Of a DNA stretch of 64,000 nucleotides, positions 33,335 to 41,853 are shown piece after piece; within the stretch, counting starts at the first letter, position 1, and the number at the start of each line of letters is the position of its first letter. The DNA lies in assembly GCF_039535785.1 (NCBI RefSeq), contig NZ_BAAAXV010000009.1:2418001-2482000 (forward strand). Reading direction: 5' to 3'. This DNA comes from Nonomuraea helvata. GTDB lineage: Bacteria; Actinomycetota; Actinomycetes; Streptosporangiales; Streptosporangiaceae. The notes under the pieces are model-generated. The model saw nothing but the letters and a program-made list of their open reading frames with translations. It had not been told where the DNA came from and made no database searches. A program made the position numbers and the translations under genes.

Positions 33335-34327
33335 TCAATGCGCAGCGTCCAGCTTCGCCCGCTGTTCCGCGGTCAGCTCCAGGTCCACGGCTGCCAGGCT
33401 CTCGTTCAGTTGCTCCACCGAGGAGGCGCCGACCAGCGGGATCACCGGGATCGCGCCGCCCATGAGCCAGGCCAGCACCACCTGGTTGACGGTCGCTCCG
33501 GTCTCCTGCGCCACCTCCCGCAGCGCGGCCAGACGCACGGGCGTGCCCGCGTGGTCGAACGCCGCGCCGAGCGGCTTGTCCTGGCGGACGTAACCGCCGC
33601 CCAGCAAGGGGGAGTACGCGACCAGCGTGAGTCCGGGCTCGGCCCTCAGGTAGCTGAGCAGGTTTCCGCTGACCACGCCGAGGTTGCCGTCCTCGGACCG
33701 CAGGGTCGGCAGATCGGTACGCGGACGTAGGTAGGTGTGGTGATACTGCAGGACCTCATAGCCGGGCAGCCCTGCCACGGCCGCCAGGCTCCGGGCCCGC
33801 TCGAGCCGCCAGGCCCAGTGGTTGCTCGCCCCGAGGAGACCCACAGTGCCTTCCTCGACCAGACCTGCGAAAGCCTCGACGGTCTCTTCCAGCGGCACGC
33901 TGGAACCTTCGACGTAGACGTGTGCGTACAGGAGGTCCAGCTTGTCCACGCCGAGCCGTTCCCTGCTCCGCTCCGAAGACTCCCGGATCACTTGGGCGGA
34001 CAAGCCCTCGAGGTCGTGGGTGAGGGTGGTCGCCGGAGCGTTGGGCCGCCCTCCGAGTTTGGTGGCGATGACGATCTCATCCGCAACGCCGCGGCTGCGG
34101 CGCCAGCGTCCGAGCAGCGCCTCGCTCTCTCCGCCCTGAGTGCCGTTGACCCAGTACGCGTAGTTGTTGGCGGTGTCGATGAAGGTGCCGCCGGCCTCGA
34201 CGAACCGGTCGAGGATGGCGAACGACGTCGTCTCGTCGACGGCGGTGCCGAACAGCATCGCGCCAAGGCTCAGCACGCTGACATCACGGCGGGTCTTCGG
34301 ATCACTGCCGATCGTGCGGTACCTCAT
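33335..34327 (-). CDS. Aldo/keto reductase
   Basis: 330 residues. Catalytic set typical of the family: GGTFIDTANNYAYW (Asp, Tyr), VIATKLGG (Lys), LYAHVYVEGSSVPLEE (His), and a C-terminal cofactor part VIPLVGASSVEQLNESL. An NADPH-dependent reductase of unknown substrate. It lies 45 bp downstream of the broken MFS gene in what was an ArsR-MFS-AKR transcription unit. A second, distinct aldo/keto reductase lies across the ArsR operator (36188-37195). Confidence 0.9.
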   Translation of the reverse strand: MRYRTIGSDPKTRRDVSVLSLGAMLFGTAVDETTSFAILDRFVEAGGTFIDTANNYAYWVNGTQGGESEALLGRWRRSRGVADEIVIATKLGGRPNAPATTLTHDLEGLSAQVIRESSERSRERLGVDKLDLLYAHVYVEGSSVPLEETVEAFAGLVEEGTVGLLGASNHWAWRLERARSLAAVAGLPGYEVLQYHHTYLRPRTDLPTLRSEDGNLGVVSGNLLSYLRAEPGLTLVAYSPLLGGGYVRQDKPLGAAFDHAGTPVRLAALREVAQETGATVNQVVLAWLMGGAIPVIPLVGASSVEQLNESLAAVDLELTAEQRAKLDAAH

Positions 34328-34372
34328 AGGGGGTCCTCTCTTGACTCAGGGAATGCGGAGAGCCGGCATGGG

Positions 34373-35463
34373 TCACAGGCGGGTGTCCAACCGGCCGGAC
34401 GGCAGATCACGCAGGCGGCGCAGAGGACCGGCGAGGAGGATCAGGCCGCTCAGCGCGAACCCGATCAGCATCACCCACAACGCCGTGCGGACGGTGAACG
34501 CATCGGCCAGCGCGCCGGCCAGGACGCCCCCGAGCGGCATCGCGCCGAAGTTGACCAGCTGCACGCTGGAGGTCACCGGAGCAGAACGGCCCGCGCGCTG
34601 CCGAACCGTGCCGCCATCGGCCGCGCGACCATGGCGCCGACGATGCCGCCCAGCCCGGTGGCCGCGATCAGCAGGCCGGTCTCGCCGGCGCCGATCCCGA
34701 CGTCGTCCACCAGGAACAGCACGGTCAACGACGTGTAGCCGGTCAGCGCCAAGTTGGCCGCGCAGCCGTACAACGTGTTGCCGCGAAGCAACGGATCGCG
34801 GGCGACCAGGAGAATGCCGTCGCGGATCTCGGCGCGGAGACGCCGGCGGGGCTTGGGGGTGTGGGCTTCGCGGCGTTCGATGCGGGCAAGGCAGATGGCC
34901 GAGACGGCGAAGCTGGCGGCGTCGGCGACCAGGCTGCCGACAGCCGAGAAGAGCTGGGCGAGCAGCCCGGCCAGACCCGGCCCGGCCAGGTTCGCCACCT
35001 GCTCGCTGCCCTGGAGTTTGGCGTTGGCCTCCAGCAGGTCGGGCCCGTCCACCAGGAACGGCAGGTAGGCGCGATAGGCGGTGGCGAAGAACACCTTGGC
35101 GGTCCCCGCGACCAGCGCGACCGCGATCAGCTGGCCGATCGTCAGCCGGCCGAGAGCGGCGGCGATCGGGACGCTGAGGAAGGCCGCCATCGACACGCAG
35201 TCGGCCACCAGCATCACGGGGCGGCGGGGGAGGCGGTCCACCCAGACACCAGCGGGCAGGCCGATGAGCAGCCAGGGCAGCCAGGCGGCCGCCGCCAGCA
35301 CGCCGACCGCGAACGGCGGCGTGTCCAGCACGGTCACCGCGACCAGGGGCAGCGCGACGCCGGTGACGGAGCTGCCCAGGCTGCTGATGCTCTCCCCGAT
35401 CCACAGCAGCCGGAAGTCACGCCGGCGCAGCAGCCCTGAACGGGTCCCCTCGATGATCGTCAA
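34373..35463 (-). pseudogene. MFS transporter, disrupted by deletion with frameshift
   Basis: A TTG at 35463 overlaps the stop of the ArsR gene (TTGA) and opens a DHA3-type MFS protein (FRLLWIGESISSLGSSVTGV, GVWVDRLPRRPVMLVAD). The frame stops at 34573 just after MAARFGSARAVLL. The homologous sequence resumes in another frame with SSVQLVNFGAMPLGGVLAG and runs to 34373. The combined length of about 360 is short for this family, so roughly 50 residues (one to two helices) were lost with a frameshift at about 34570-34580. The transporter is probably inactive. Confidence 0.75.
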
Positions 35464-36032
35464 GGTCGGCCCGGCACCGCGCGGGCGAAGGTGAAGACGG
35501 TGGCGCGTTCCCGGCCGTCGTCGGGCAGCTCGCGCTCTGCCCACTTGTTCATCACGGCTTTGATCTCGGCGGCGTATTCGGCCAGCTCTTCGTCGGTGAC
35601 GCGGATCCAGGCCTCGGTGGAGAACGGCCCGAGCGGCCAGCGTTCCTGCTCGGACTGGGGCTGGTCCGCCCAGCGGCGCACGTGGCCGGTCTGCCGCTCC
35701 AGGTTGAGCGATTCGACGGCCCGAGCCACCGCTTCCCCTGCGGCGTCGCCGGCGAAATCGGCGGAGGACCAGCAGAGCGTGGGGGTGGTCCGACGCCACC
35801 AGCGCTCGCGCCGGTCGCGGGCCAGCTCCGGCGCCTCCTCGATCAGCCCGGCGGCTGCCAGGGCGCGCAGGTGGTGGCTGACGTTGCCGACGGCTTCCCC
35901 GGTCTGTTCCGACAGGGTGCTGGCGGTGGCGGGGCCGTCGAGTTTCAGCAGGTCGAGGAGGCGGCGGCGCACCGGGTGCGCCATGGCTGCCAGGACCCGC
36001 GAGTCGAGGATCCCAGATTGGTCGTCGGGCAT
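35460..36032 (-). CDS. ArsR-family transcriptional regulator
   Basis: 190 residues from ATG 36032 (MPDDQSGILDSRVLAAMAHP). Winged helix: RRRLLDLLKLDGPATASTLSEQ, NVSHHLRALAAAGLIEEAPE. The C-terminal half is charged and helical. A perfect 17-bp inverted repeat starts 10 bp upstream of the ATG; autoregulation and control of the divergent aldo/keto reductase are likely. It is translationally coupled to the disrupted MFS gene. Confidence 0.88.
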   Translation of the reverse strand: MPDDQSGILDSRVLAAMAHPVRRRLLDLLKLDGPATASTLSEQTGEAVGNVSHHLRALAAAGLIEEAPELARDRRERWWRRTTPTLCWSSADFAGDAAGEAVARAVESLNLERQTGHVRRWADQPQSEQERWPLGPFSTEAWIRVTDEELAEYAAEIKAVMNKWAERELPDDGRERATVFTFARAVPGRP

Positions 36033-36041
36033 GGCGAGGAG

Positions 36042-36087
36042 CGTATACGTACAAGAGCCATTGCACAATAGCTCTTGTACGTATACG
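36042..36087. promoter_or_regulatory. Long palindromic operator of the ArsR regulator
   Basis: CGTATACGTACAAGAGC (36042-36058) and its exact complement GCTCTTGTACGTATACG (36071-36087) flank a 12-base centre. Each arm also contains the self-palindrome CGTATACG. A 17-bp perfect arm is unusually long and may bind two dimers. Confidence 0.7.
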
Positions 36088-36187
36088 TCCGCGTGCTGGA
36101 CGTCACAGGAGCAGCCACCAGTAGGCCCTTGACCTGGAGCGCGCTCGACCTCCTAGCGTCGGCGGCACCGAGAAGGGAGCACATCAC

Positions 36188-37195
36188 ATGAGAACTGTGC
36201 AGCTTGGCCGTACGGGCGAGCAGGTCAGCCAGCTCGCCCTGGGGTGCATGATCATGGGAACGGTGACGCCGGAGGACGAAGCCGTCACGATCCTCGACCG
36301 GTACCACGAGGCCGGAGGCAATTTCCTGGACACCGCCGACTGCTACTGCTGGTGGGAGAGCCGGGGAAGCCACGGCGGCGAGAGCGAGGAGTTGCTGGGC
36401 CGCTGGCTGGCCAGGAACGGCCGGCGCGATGAGGTGTTCCTCGCGACCAAGGGCAGCGCCGTGGTACGCGACCTGGACGCGGTCTGGTCCGACGGCCGGC
36501 CTGACTGGGACGCCGCCTACCGGACGTTCGTCGGGGCCGGGGCGAAGACCTTGCGGGAGGCCATCGACGGCAGCCTGCGCCGGCTCGGCACCGACCATGT
36601 CGACCTGTACTACGTGCACGTCGACGACCGCGCCACGCCCTTGGAGGAGACGCTGGAGGCGCTGGCCGGCATCGTCCAGGCGGGGAAGGCCCGCTACATC
36701 GGCTGGTCAAATGTACGGACCTGGCGGCTGGAGCGGATCCGCCAACTGTGCGCCCAGCACGGCTGGCCGGCGCCGGTGGCGCTCCAGCAGCAGCACTCCT
36801 ACCTGCGGCGCCGGGCCGGGCTCCGGCACGCGTCCATCGTGGACGACGAGCAGCTCGACTACCTGCAGGCGCACGACGACCTGACCCTGGTCGCCTATTC
36901 GCCGATCCTCAAGGGCATCTACGACGACCCCGCCAAGCGCGCGGGTCACGGGGCGATGGACCCTTACCAGGGCCCGGACGCCGAGGCCCGACTCGCCGTT
37001 GCCGCCGAGGTGGCCGCCGAGACCGGCGTCACCCCGAACGCGCTGGTCCTCGCCTGGCTGCTGCACCAGACGTCGCCGGCGATCGTGCCGCTGATCGGGC
37101 CGCGCACGCTCCAGCAGTACGAGGCGGCGCTGCCGGCGCTCGACGTCACGCTCACCGGGGAGCAGCTCGCCCGCCTCGACGCCGCCGGAGCCTGA
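36188..37195 (+). CDS. Aldo/keto reductase
   Basis: 335 residues. GGNFLDTADCYCWW (Asp, Tyr), FLATKGSAV (Lys), LYYVHVDDRATPLEE (His), and the C-terminal IVPLIGPRTLQQYEAALPAL. It starts 10 bp after AGAAGGGAG. Divergent from the ArsR gene across the long palindrome, so probably repressed by it. The substrate is unknown; the unusually Cys/Trp-rich active-site loop (TADCYCWWES) may be relevant to specificity. Confidence 0.9.
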   Translation: MRTVQLGRTGEQVSQLALGCMIMGTVTPEDEAVTILDRYHEAGGNFLDTADCYCWWESRGSHGGESEELLGRWLARNGRRDEVFLATKGSAVVRDLDAVWSDGRPDWDAAYRTFVGAGAKTLREAIDGSLRRLGTDHVDLYYVHVDDRATPLEETLEALAGIVQAGKARYIGWSNVRTWRLERIRQLCAQHGWPAPVALQQQHSYLRRRAGLRHASIVDDEQLDYLQAHDDLTLVAYSPILKGIYDDPAKRAGHGAMDPYQGPDAEARLAVAAEVAAETGVTPNALVLAWLLHQTSPAIVPLIGPRTLQQYEAALPALDVTLTGEQLARLDAAGA

Positions 37196-37626
37196 CAGGA
37201 ACCCGGCGCAGCTTTATCGTGACGGATTTGACCACGTCACGCGAGCCGCTCGTAATAGGCGGCGGTCGCGGCGTCGCGAGCGAACGTGGGGCCCGATCTG
37301 ACACGACACAAGTGTGGCGCATGGCGACCCACAACAACAGTTCTGGCAATTCGGGCTGCTTGCGCACCGTATTCAAATGTATCGCTCTGCCGACGTGTCT
37401 CGTTTTTGTAGCGCCCCGACTCCTGGGCGTAATCGCCTATGTCCATCATTATCGGGTCTCCGTCGTCGCGTTCGGCCCGGACAAAGGCCTGTTCGGCCTG
37501 GTAAGCGGCCGCTTTCAGTGGCAGCGGGGATGGGCCCGTATGGCTTTTTGCCCGCTCATCCGCCTGGCTTCGCGCAGATTCCGGTTCCGCTTGAGTGAAG
37601 ACCGTGGGTGCTGTTACCTTCACACG
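37196..37626. other. Intergenic region upstream of HTH-NBR1 gene
   Basis: 431 bp with lower G+C than its surroundings and no frame that looks coding on either strand. TTGAGT at 37591-37596 and TGTTAC at about 37612 could form the promoter of the gene that starts with GTG 37627, giving a very short or absent leader. Confidence 0.4.
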
Positions 37627-38685
37627 GTGGACGACAGGCGTGCACGGGCGGAGATAATCGAGGATTTCGCGACTACCCTGCGAGAACTGCGCAACGCGGT
37701 CGGTAATCCACCTTTCCGAGAGATGTCCGGCCGTTCGGGGGCGATTTCTCACACGACGTTGCACGAAGCCACGAAGGGTAACCGGCTCCCGAGTTGGGAG
37801 ACCACCGTCGAGTTCGTCAAGGCGTGCGACGCGGATCCGGCCGCGTATCGCGAACTCTGGGAAAGAGCCAACAGGGCGGTCAGATCGGCGAGCGCTGGAA
37901 ATCCCTCAATGCGCGTGGACACCTCGGTGGCCCCCTCGTCCGGTGAACTCGCAGCCTCCGCCACAGGCGCCGTGGAGCTTCGTACCGTGCGCCTCACCCT
38001 CGAGTCACAAGCGCCCTGGTCGGCCGGCGAGACCTCGGCGGCGGTGCCCACTTCGCCGCCACTGTCCGACGAATTCGCGGGCGACCTGCAGCAGCCTCTG
38101 CTTCCTGAGCCGGGGAGCAGAGGGCGATCACGGCTGGTCCCCCCGGCCGCGTTCGCGGCAGCGGCTGTGATCATGGGGGCGGCGGTCCTCGTCGTGGTCG
38201 CCGTCAATCGCGGCTCCGGGCCCGAGGGGCACAGCCTGAACCCGACCGGCAGCCCATCGATTGCCGCGGCGTCCCCAGCCGACTGCCCCGTGCGTTCGAC
38301 CAACCCACCTTGGGCCCCGCCGTTGCACAAGGGTGATGCGGCCGCGTTCATTGAAGATGTCACGCTCACCGACTGCACGCGCGTCGCTCCCGGCCAGACC
38401 ATGACCAAGGTATGGCGGCTCAAGAACGCCGGGAACGTGCCATGGAAGGGATATTCGCTGCGCCGCCTCGACGTCACGCAGCAGGCTGATCAGTGCCAGA
38501 CCATCTCCGACGTGCCGATCAAGGACACGCAACCTGGCGAGACGGTCGACATCCAGACCATCATCACCACGCCCAGGAAACCGGGCTTGTGCTACGTGCG
38601 ATTCAAGATGGTGGACGGTTCGGGAGCGGTCGCGTTCCCGGGGAGCCGGCCGATCAACTTCCAGATCATCGTCGAAACACCATAG
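37627..38685 (+). CDS. HTH domain - membrane helix - NBR1-Ig-like domain protein
   Basis: 352 residues from GTG 37627. A cytoplasmic N-terminal XRE-like region (IIEDFATTLRELRNAVGNPP, SHTTLHEATKGNRLPSWETT) resembles the HTH of helix-turn-helix/WD40-type actinobacterial proteins. A Ser/Ala/Pro-rich linker, one transmembrane helix at about residues 178-197 (FAAAAVIMGAAVLVVVAVN), then an extracytoplasmic NBR1-type Ig-like domain (MTKVWRLKNAGNVPWKGYSL, PGETVDIQTIITTP, CYVRFKMVDGSG). This layout suggests a one-piece sensor joining an outside binding domain to an inside HTH (inference). Confidence 0.8.
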   Translation: MDDRRARAEIIEDFATTLRELRNAVGNPPFREMSGRSGAISHTTLHEATKGNRLPSWETTVEFVKACDADPAAYRELWERANRAVRSASAGNPSMRVDTSVAPSSGELAASATGAVELRTVRLTLESQAPWSAGETSAAVPTSPPLSDEFAGDLQQPLLPEPGSRGRSRLVPPAAFAAAAVIMGAAVLVVVAVNRGSGPEGHSLNPTGSPSIAAASPADCPVRSTNPPWAPPLHKGDAAAFIEDVTLTDCTRVAPGQTMTKVWRLKNAGNVPWKGYSLRRLDVTQQADQCQTISDVPIKDTQPGETVDIQTIITTPRKPGLCYVRFKMVDGSGAVAFPGSRPINFQIIVETP

Positions 38686-38715
38686 TTCCCCGCCGTGCGT
38701 GGCACGGCGGGGAAC
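38685..38715. terminator. Bidirectional terminator hairpin
   Basis: GTTCCCCGCCGTGC (38685-38698) pairs perfectly with GCACGGCGGGGAAC (38702-38715) over a 3-base loop, between the convergent HTH-NBR1 and SpoIID-like genes. No T-run. Confidence 0.7.
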
Positions 38716-38738
38716 CGGGGTGGGACGGTCTCAGGGGG

Positions 38739-39698
38739 TCAGGAGCTGAGAACGATCCCCGTGTAGTAGTACTTGAGGATTCTGGAGTAGCTCCAGCCGT
38801 CTCTCGCCTTGTCGCGGGAGCCGTACTGCGACATCCAGTCCCCGTCGACCCAATTGCCGCACGCCGTCGTCGTGGAGCAGTACTGGGCCCGGAAGATCTT
38901 CCCGCTGCGAGTCAGCCGGGTGCCCCACGTCGCGTCCACCGCGGCGCTCGTCACCGCCTTCGCGGAGCCGGGCACGTACACCTGACTCGACGTGTGGTCG
39001 TAGACATCGAAGCACCGGCCGTCTGACGTCTTGCGGTTGGAGTGCAGCGCCCAGTACCAGCCGAAGTTCTTCACGGCCATCGCACCGGCCTTGAGTGACT
39101 CGCTCGGCCAGCTCGACACCCACTCGTTGGGCAGGACGTTCTTGACGTAGGTCTTGAACTCCACCCGCTCCACGCGATCGAGATCCTTCCGGTACACGAG
39201 GATCGACGTGGGCAGCTTGGTGTCCGTGCCGTCGGTCTTGCACTCGGTCGGCGTCGGCGTCGGCGATGTGGAACCCAGGAACTCGTGCGAGGCGTTCTGG
39301 TTCTTGAGCGTGGGGTTCAGGTTGGCCTTGGCGCCTGGGGCGAAGTCCTGGTAGGTGCCGGTGTGGCCGCTGTTGAAGTAGACGCGGACGGTTTTGCTGC
39401 TGCGGTTCCAGGCGGAGGCGGCGGCGTTCTTGATGCACTGGCCCTTGCCTTCGCCGGGGCCTTTGAAGTCGTAGCAGGTGGGCTGCGTGGTGGCGTAGTC
39501 GTCGACCGATTCGGTGAAGTCGGAGACGGATCCTTGGTTGTTGCTGTTGAAGTAGTAGCAGAACTCGCCGGTATCGCAGACGCCGTCGCGGCTTGCCGCC
39601 GAGGCGGGCGATGCGGTGGCGAGGACCGTCCCACCGAGCGCCATCGCGGCGGTCGCCGCGGCGAACCGCGAGATCAGCCGGACAGTTCGTAAAGGCAC
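38739..39698 (-). CDS. Secreted I36 inhibitor-like module fused to SpoIID/LytB domain
   Basis: 319 residues. Signal peptide to about residue 35 (ASPASA), then a peptidase-inhibitor-I36/crystallin-like module (GVCDTGEFCYYFNSNNQGS, CIKNAAASAWNRSSKTVRVY) to about residue 140. A TPTPTP linker leads into a SpoIID/LytB-type domain (YVKNVLPNEWVSSWPSESLK, AGAMAVKNFGWYWALHSN, YSRILKYYYTG). SpoIID proteins are glycan-strand lytic or amidase-enhancing enzymes. The module is nearly identical to the one in the next gene. Last of three cell-wall-directed genes on the minus strand, 36 bp after the M23 gene. Confidence 0.85.
   Translation of the reverse strand: MPLRTVRLISRFAAATAAMALGGTVLATASPASAASRDGVCDTGEFCYYFNSNNQGSVSDFTESVDDYATTQPTCYDFKGPGEGKGQCIKNAAASAWNRSSKTVRVYFNSGHTGTYQDFAPGAKANLNPTLKNQNASHEFLGSTSPTPTPTECKTDGTDTKLPTSILVYRKDLDRVERVEFKTYVKNVLPNEWVSSWPSESLKAGAMAVKNFGWYWALHSNRKTSDGRCFDVYDHTSSQVYVPGSAKAVTSAAVDATWGTRLTRSGKIFRAQYCSTTTACGNWVDGDWMSQYGSRDKARDGWSYSRILKYYYTGIVLSS
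39279..39647 (-). repeat. 369-bp direct repeat encoding the I36 module, copy 1
   Basis: Matches 40224-40592 base for base except for two mismatches that I can see (near 39317 and 39324), at a constant offset of 945 bp. It covers the end of the signal peptide and the I36 module but not the catalytic domains. Confidence 0.95.
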
Positions 39699-39734
39699 AG
39701 TCGTCTTCCTCTTCCTGTCAGTGGCCGCGAAGCG

Positions 39735-40631
39735 TTATCGGACGTTGTAGCCCTGGGAGTTCCAGAACGAGGTCGGGTTCGGGTTGTCCAGGCGCGGGTC
39801 GCCGACGCTCTTGGCCGCAAGCGTGACCCGTCCGGGGCGCATCTCGACGTGGGTGTGAGCGGCGGAGCTGCTCGACACTCCATGCCACGACTCGGTGGCG
39901 ATGACCTGGCCGCGGCTGACCGACTGGCCCACGCGCAAGGAGGAGGAAGGAGCGGAGTGCAGGTAGATCACCGTCTTGTTCGCTGCGGAGTTGTAGATGG
40001 CGATCGTGGAAAGTCCCCCGCTGCCGGTGGATCCGCGTGCGACGTTGATGACCGTGCCCGCCACCAGCGCGTGCACACTCGAGCCCACGCGGCGGGCGAT
40101 GTCGATGCCTTCGTGCCGACCGGGGGTGGAGCTGTAACCGTCGAAGCCACAGGTGATCGAGCCGCCGCTGGTCGCGTAGAGCGAGTACGACATGTTGGTG
40201 CGCGACCCCGACGACCCCGGGCCGAACTCGTGCGAGGCGTTCTGGTTCTTGAGCGTGGCGTTCAGGTTGCCCTTGGCGCCTGGGGCGAAGTCCTGGTAGG
40301 TGCCGGTGTGGCCGCTGTTGAAGTAGACGCGGACGGTTTTGCTGCTGCGGTTCCAGGCGGAGGCGGCGGCGTTCTTGATGCACTGGCCCTTGCCTTCGCC
40401 GGGGCCTTTGAAGTCGTAGCAGGTGGGCTGCGTGGTGGCGTAGTCGTCGACCGATTCGGTGAAGTCGGAGACGGATCCTTGGTTGTTGCTGTTGAAGTAG
40501 TAGCAGAACTCGCCGGTATCGCAGACGCCGTCGCGGCTTGCCGCCGAGGCGGGCGATGCGGTGGCGAGGACCGTCCCACCGAGCGCCATCGCAGTGGTTG
40601 CCGCGGCGAGGATCCTGGTTGCCGTTCTCAT
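39735..40631 (-). CDS. Secreted I36 inhibitor-like module fused to M23 peptidase
   Basis: 298 residues. Signal peptide (ILAAATTAMALGGTVLATAS), the same I36 module as the neighbour, a short GPGSSGSR linker, then an M23/LytM metallopeptidase. Zinc ligands: HEGIDIA (H-x-x-x-D) and HTHVEM (H-x-H), with SWHGVSSSSAAH before. It likely cleaves peptidoglycan cross-bridges. It follows the M15-type gene by 80 bp; a 13-bp tandem repeat lies just before its start. Confidence 0.88.
   Translation of the reverse strand: MRTATRILAAATTAMALGGTVLATASPASAASRDGVCDTGEFCYYFNSNNQGSVSDFTESVDDYATTQPTCYDFKGPGEGKGQCIKNAAASAWNRSSKTVRVYFNSGHTGTYQDFAPGAKGNLNATLKNQNASHEFGPGSSGSRTNMSYSLYATSGGSITCGFDGYSSTPGRHEGIDIARRVGSSVHALVAGTVINVARGSTGSGGLSTIAIYNSAANKTVIYLHSAPSSSLRVGQSVSRGQVIATESWHGVSSSSAAHTHVEMRPGRVTLAAKSVGDPRLDNPNPTSFWNSQGYNVR
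40224..40592 (-). repeat. 369-bp direct repeat encoding the I36 module, copy 2
   Basis: Second copy of the repeat at 39279-39647. Recombination between the copies would remove 945 bp and fuse the two genes. Confidence 0.95.
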
Positions 40632-40643
40632 GCTGTTCTCCTT

Positions 40644-40669
40644 CTGTCTGCGAAATCTGTCTGCGAAAT
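40644..40669. repeat. 13-bp tandem repeat upstream of the M23 gene
   Basis: CTGTCTGCGAAAT occurs twice in direct succession (40644-40656, 40657-40669), directly beyond the ribosome site of the M23 gene. It may be replication slippage or a paired regulator site. Confidence 0.6.
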
Positions 40670-40711
40670 CTGGGATTCGGGATGGTCTGCGGAGCCTGGG
40701 TTTCGGATCAG

Positions 40712-41557
40712 TCAGCGGCGCTGGTACTCCTCCCAGGTGCGGATGGTCACCTTCGGGCCGTCGTCCGGGCCACGGCCGGCGAGCCCGTTCAGGCCGAGGT
40801 AGTAGTCACCGATCTGGTGCTGGGCCTGACCGGAGAGGCTTGTGTCGTTGATGGCGGCGGCGTGGATGTGCCACGGCCAGTCGTCCTGCTGAGGGTTGCG
40901 CAGCCATGCGGCGAAGCCGACACGGCGCAACGCGCGGACGACCGCGGTGCGGGTGGCGGAGGTCATCCCCTGCACCGAGACGTCGACGACGCCGCCGCCG
41001 TCGTGGGTGCCCGCGGACGTGGGGTCGCCACCGGGGTTGTACGAACCCTGATCCAGCTTGAGGTCGCGGCCGAGCAGCCGCTTGGCCTCTGTCAGCATGC
41101 TTCGCGTACGGCTGTTGACGACGAAACCGTCGGTGGACACCCGGCCGCCCGGGTCGATGGAGTCCGTGACCTTGAAGCGGCCGGTGCCGAGCTTGGTGAG
41201 CGATGCCTTGGTCGGCAGGCCGTTGGCGTCCAGACCAGTGAGGCCGAGCGACTTCTGGTAGTTCGTGTAGGCGGTGACCGTTGTGGTGCCGAAGTAGCCG
41301 TCCACCCACTTCGCGTCGAGGAGGTTTCGGTCACGCAGCGCCTGCTCAACGAGGAGCACGCTGGCCTTGGCACCCGGCGTCAGCGTGCTGTCGGGCCGCC
41401 GCGGGTCGATCTGGGCCGCCTTGACCGTGGCTTCCATGTTCACGCTCGGAAGCGCCCCAGCGTCGGCCGCCTGTGCCGCCGACGCCCCGTACACTCCGAT
41501 CAGCGAAGTGAACAGGACGGCCGGCATGAGGGCGGCGGCGCGTGCGGGCAGCTTCAT
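40712..41557 (-). CDS. Secreted peptidoglycan-binding protein with M15-type D,D-peptidase domain
   Basis: 281 residues from ATG 41557, with AGGAG 7 bases upstream. Signal peptide to about residue 30, a PG_binding-like region (LRDRNLLDAKWVDGYFGTTT, YTNYQKSLGLTGLDANGLPT), then an M15-type zinc peptidase domain with TSAGTHDGGGVVDVSV (His, Asp) and WPWHIHAAAI (His). It probably trims cell-wall peptides. First of the three-gene cell-wall set, with the M23 and SpoIID fusions downstream. Confidence 0.85.
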   Translation of the reverse strand: MKLPARAAALMPAVLFTSLIGVYGASAAQAADAGALPSVNMEATVKAAQIDPRRPDSTLTPGAKASVLLVEQALRDRNLLDAKWVDGYFGTTTVTAYTNYQKSLGLTGLDANGLPTKASLTKLGTGRFKVTDSIDPGGRVSTDGFVVNSRTRSMLTEAKRLLGRDLKLDQGSYNPGGDPTSAGTHDGGGVVDVSVQGMTSATRTAVVRALRRVGFAAWLRNPQQDDWPWHIHAAAINDTSLSGQAQHQIGDYYLGLNGLAGRGPDDGPKVTIRTWEEYQRR

Positions 41558-41853
41558 CGTTACTCCTGGTTCAGGTGGTGGCGGCGGTTCCGGTGTGGCG
41601 GGACTCAACGTTCCGGGTTGCGCACATGTCCGCAAGAAGATCGGTGTTGTCAGCCTGTCCGACGGGCTCCTCCGTACGGGCGTACGCGCCGTTTGACGGG
41701 TGATCCGATGGCGAGAAACGCCAGCTCAGAACGGGTTACAAGGCTGTACATGGGCGCGTCCGCCCAAGACGGCCGCACCGCTGCCTGAGGCGGCCGCTTA
41801 CGAGGGCGGCCCGGTTCCCGACCGCTCCAAGAAGGCAGCGCGGAAGGCCTCTC

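Noticed and set aside
34573..36066. Apparent ArsR-MFS fusion protein of 497 residues
   Set aside because: Its first 200 residues are the wrong frame of the ArsR gene; the MFS reading starts at TTG 35463 overlapping the ArsR stop.
36748..37626. Apparent 645-residue protein running into the HTH-NBR1 gene
   Set aside because: The first 290 residues are an out-of-frame shadow of the aldo/keto reductase and intergenic DNA; the real start is GTG 37627.
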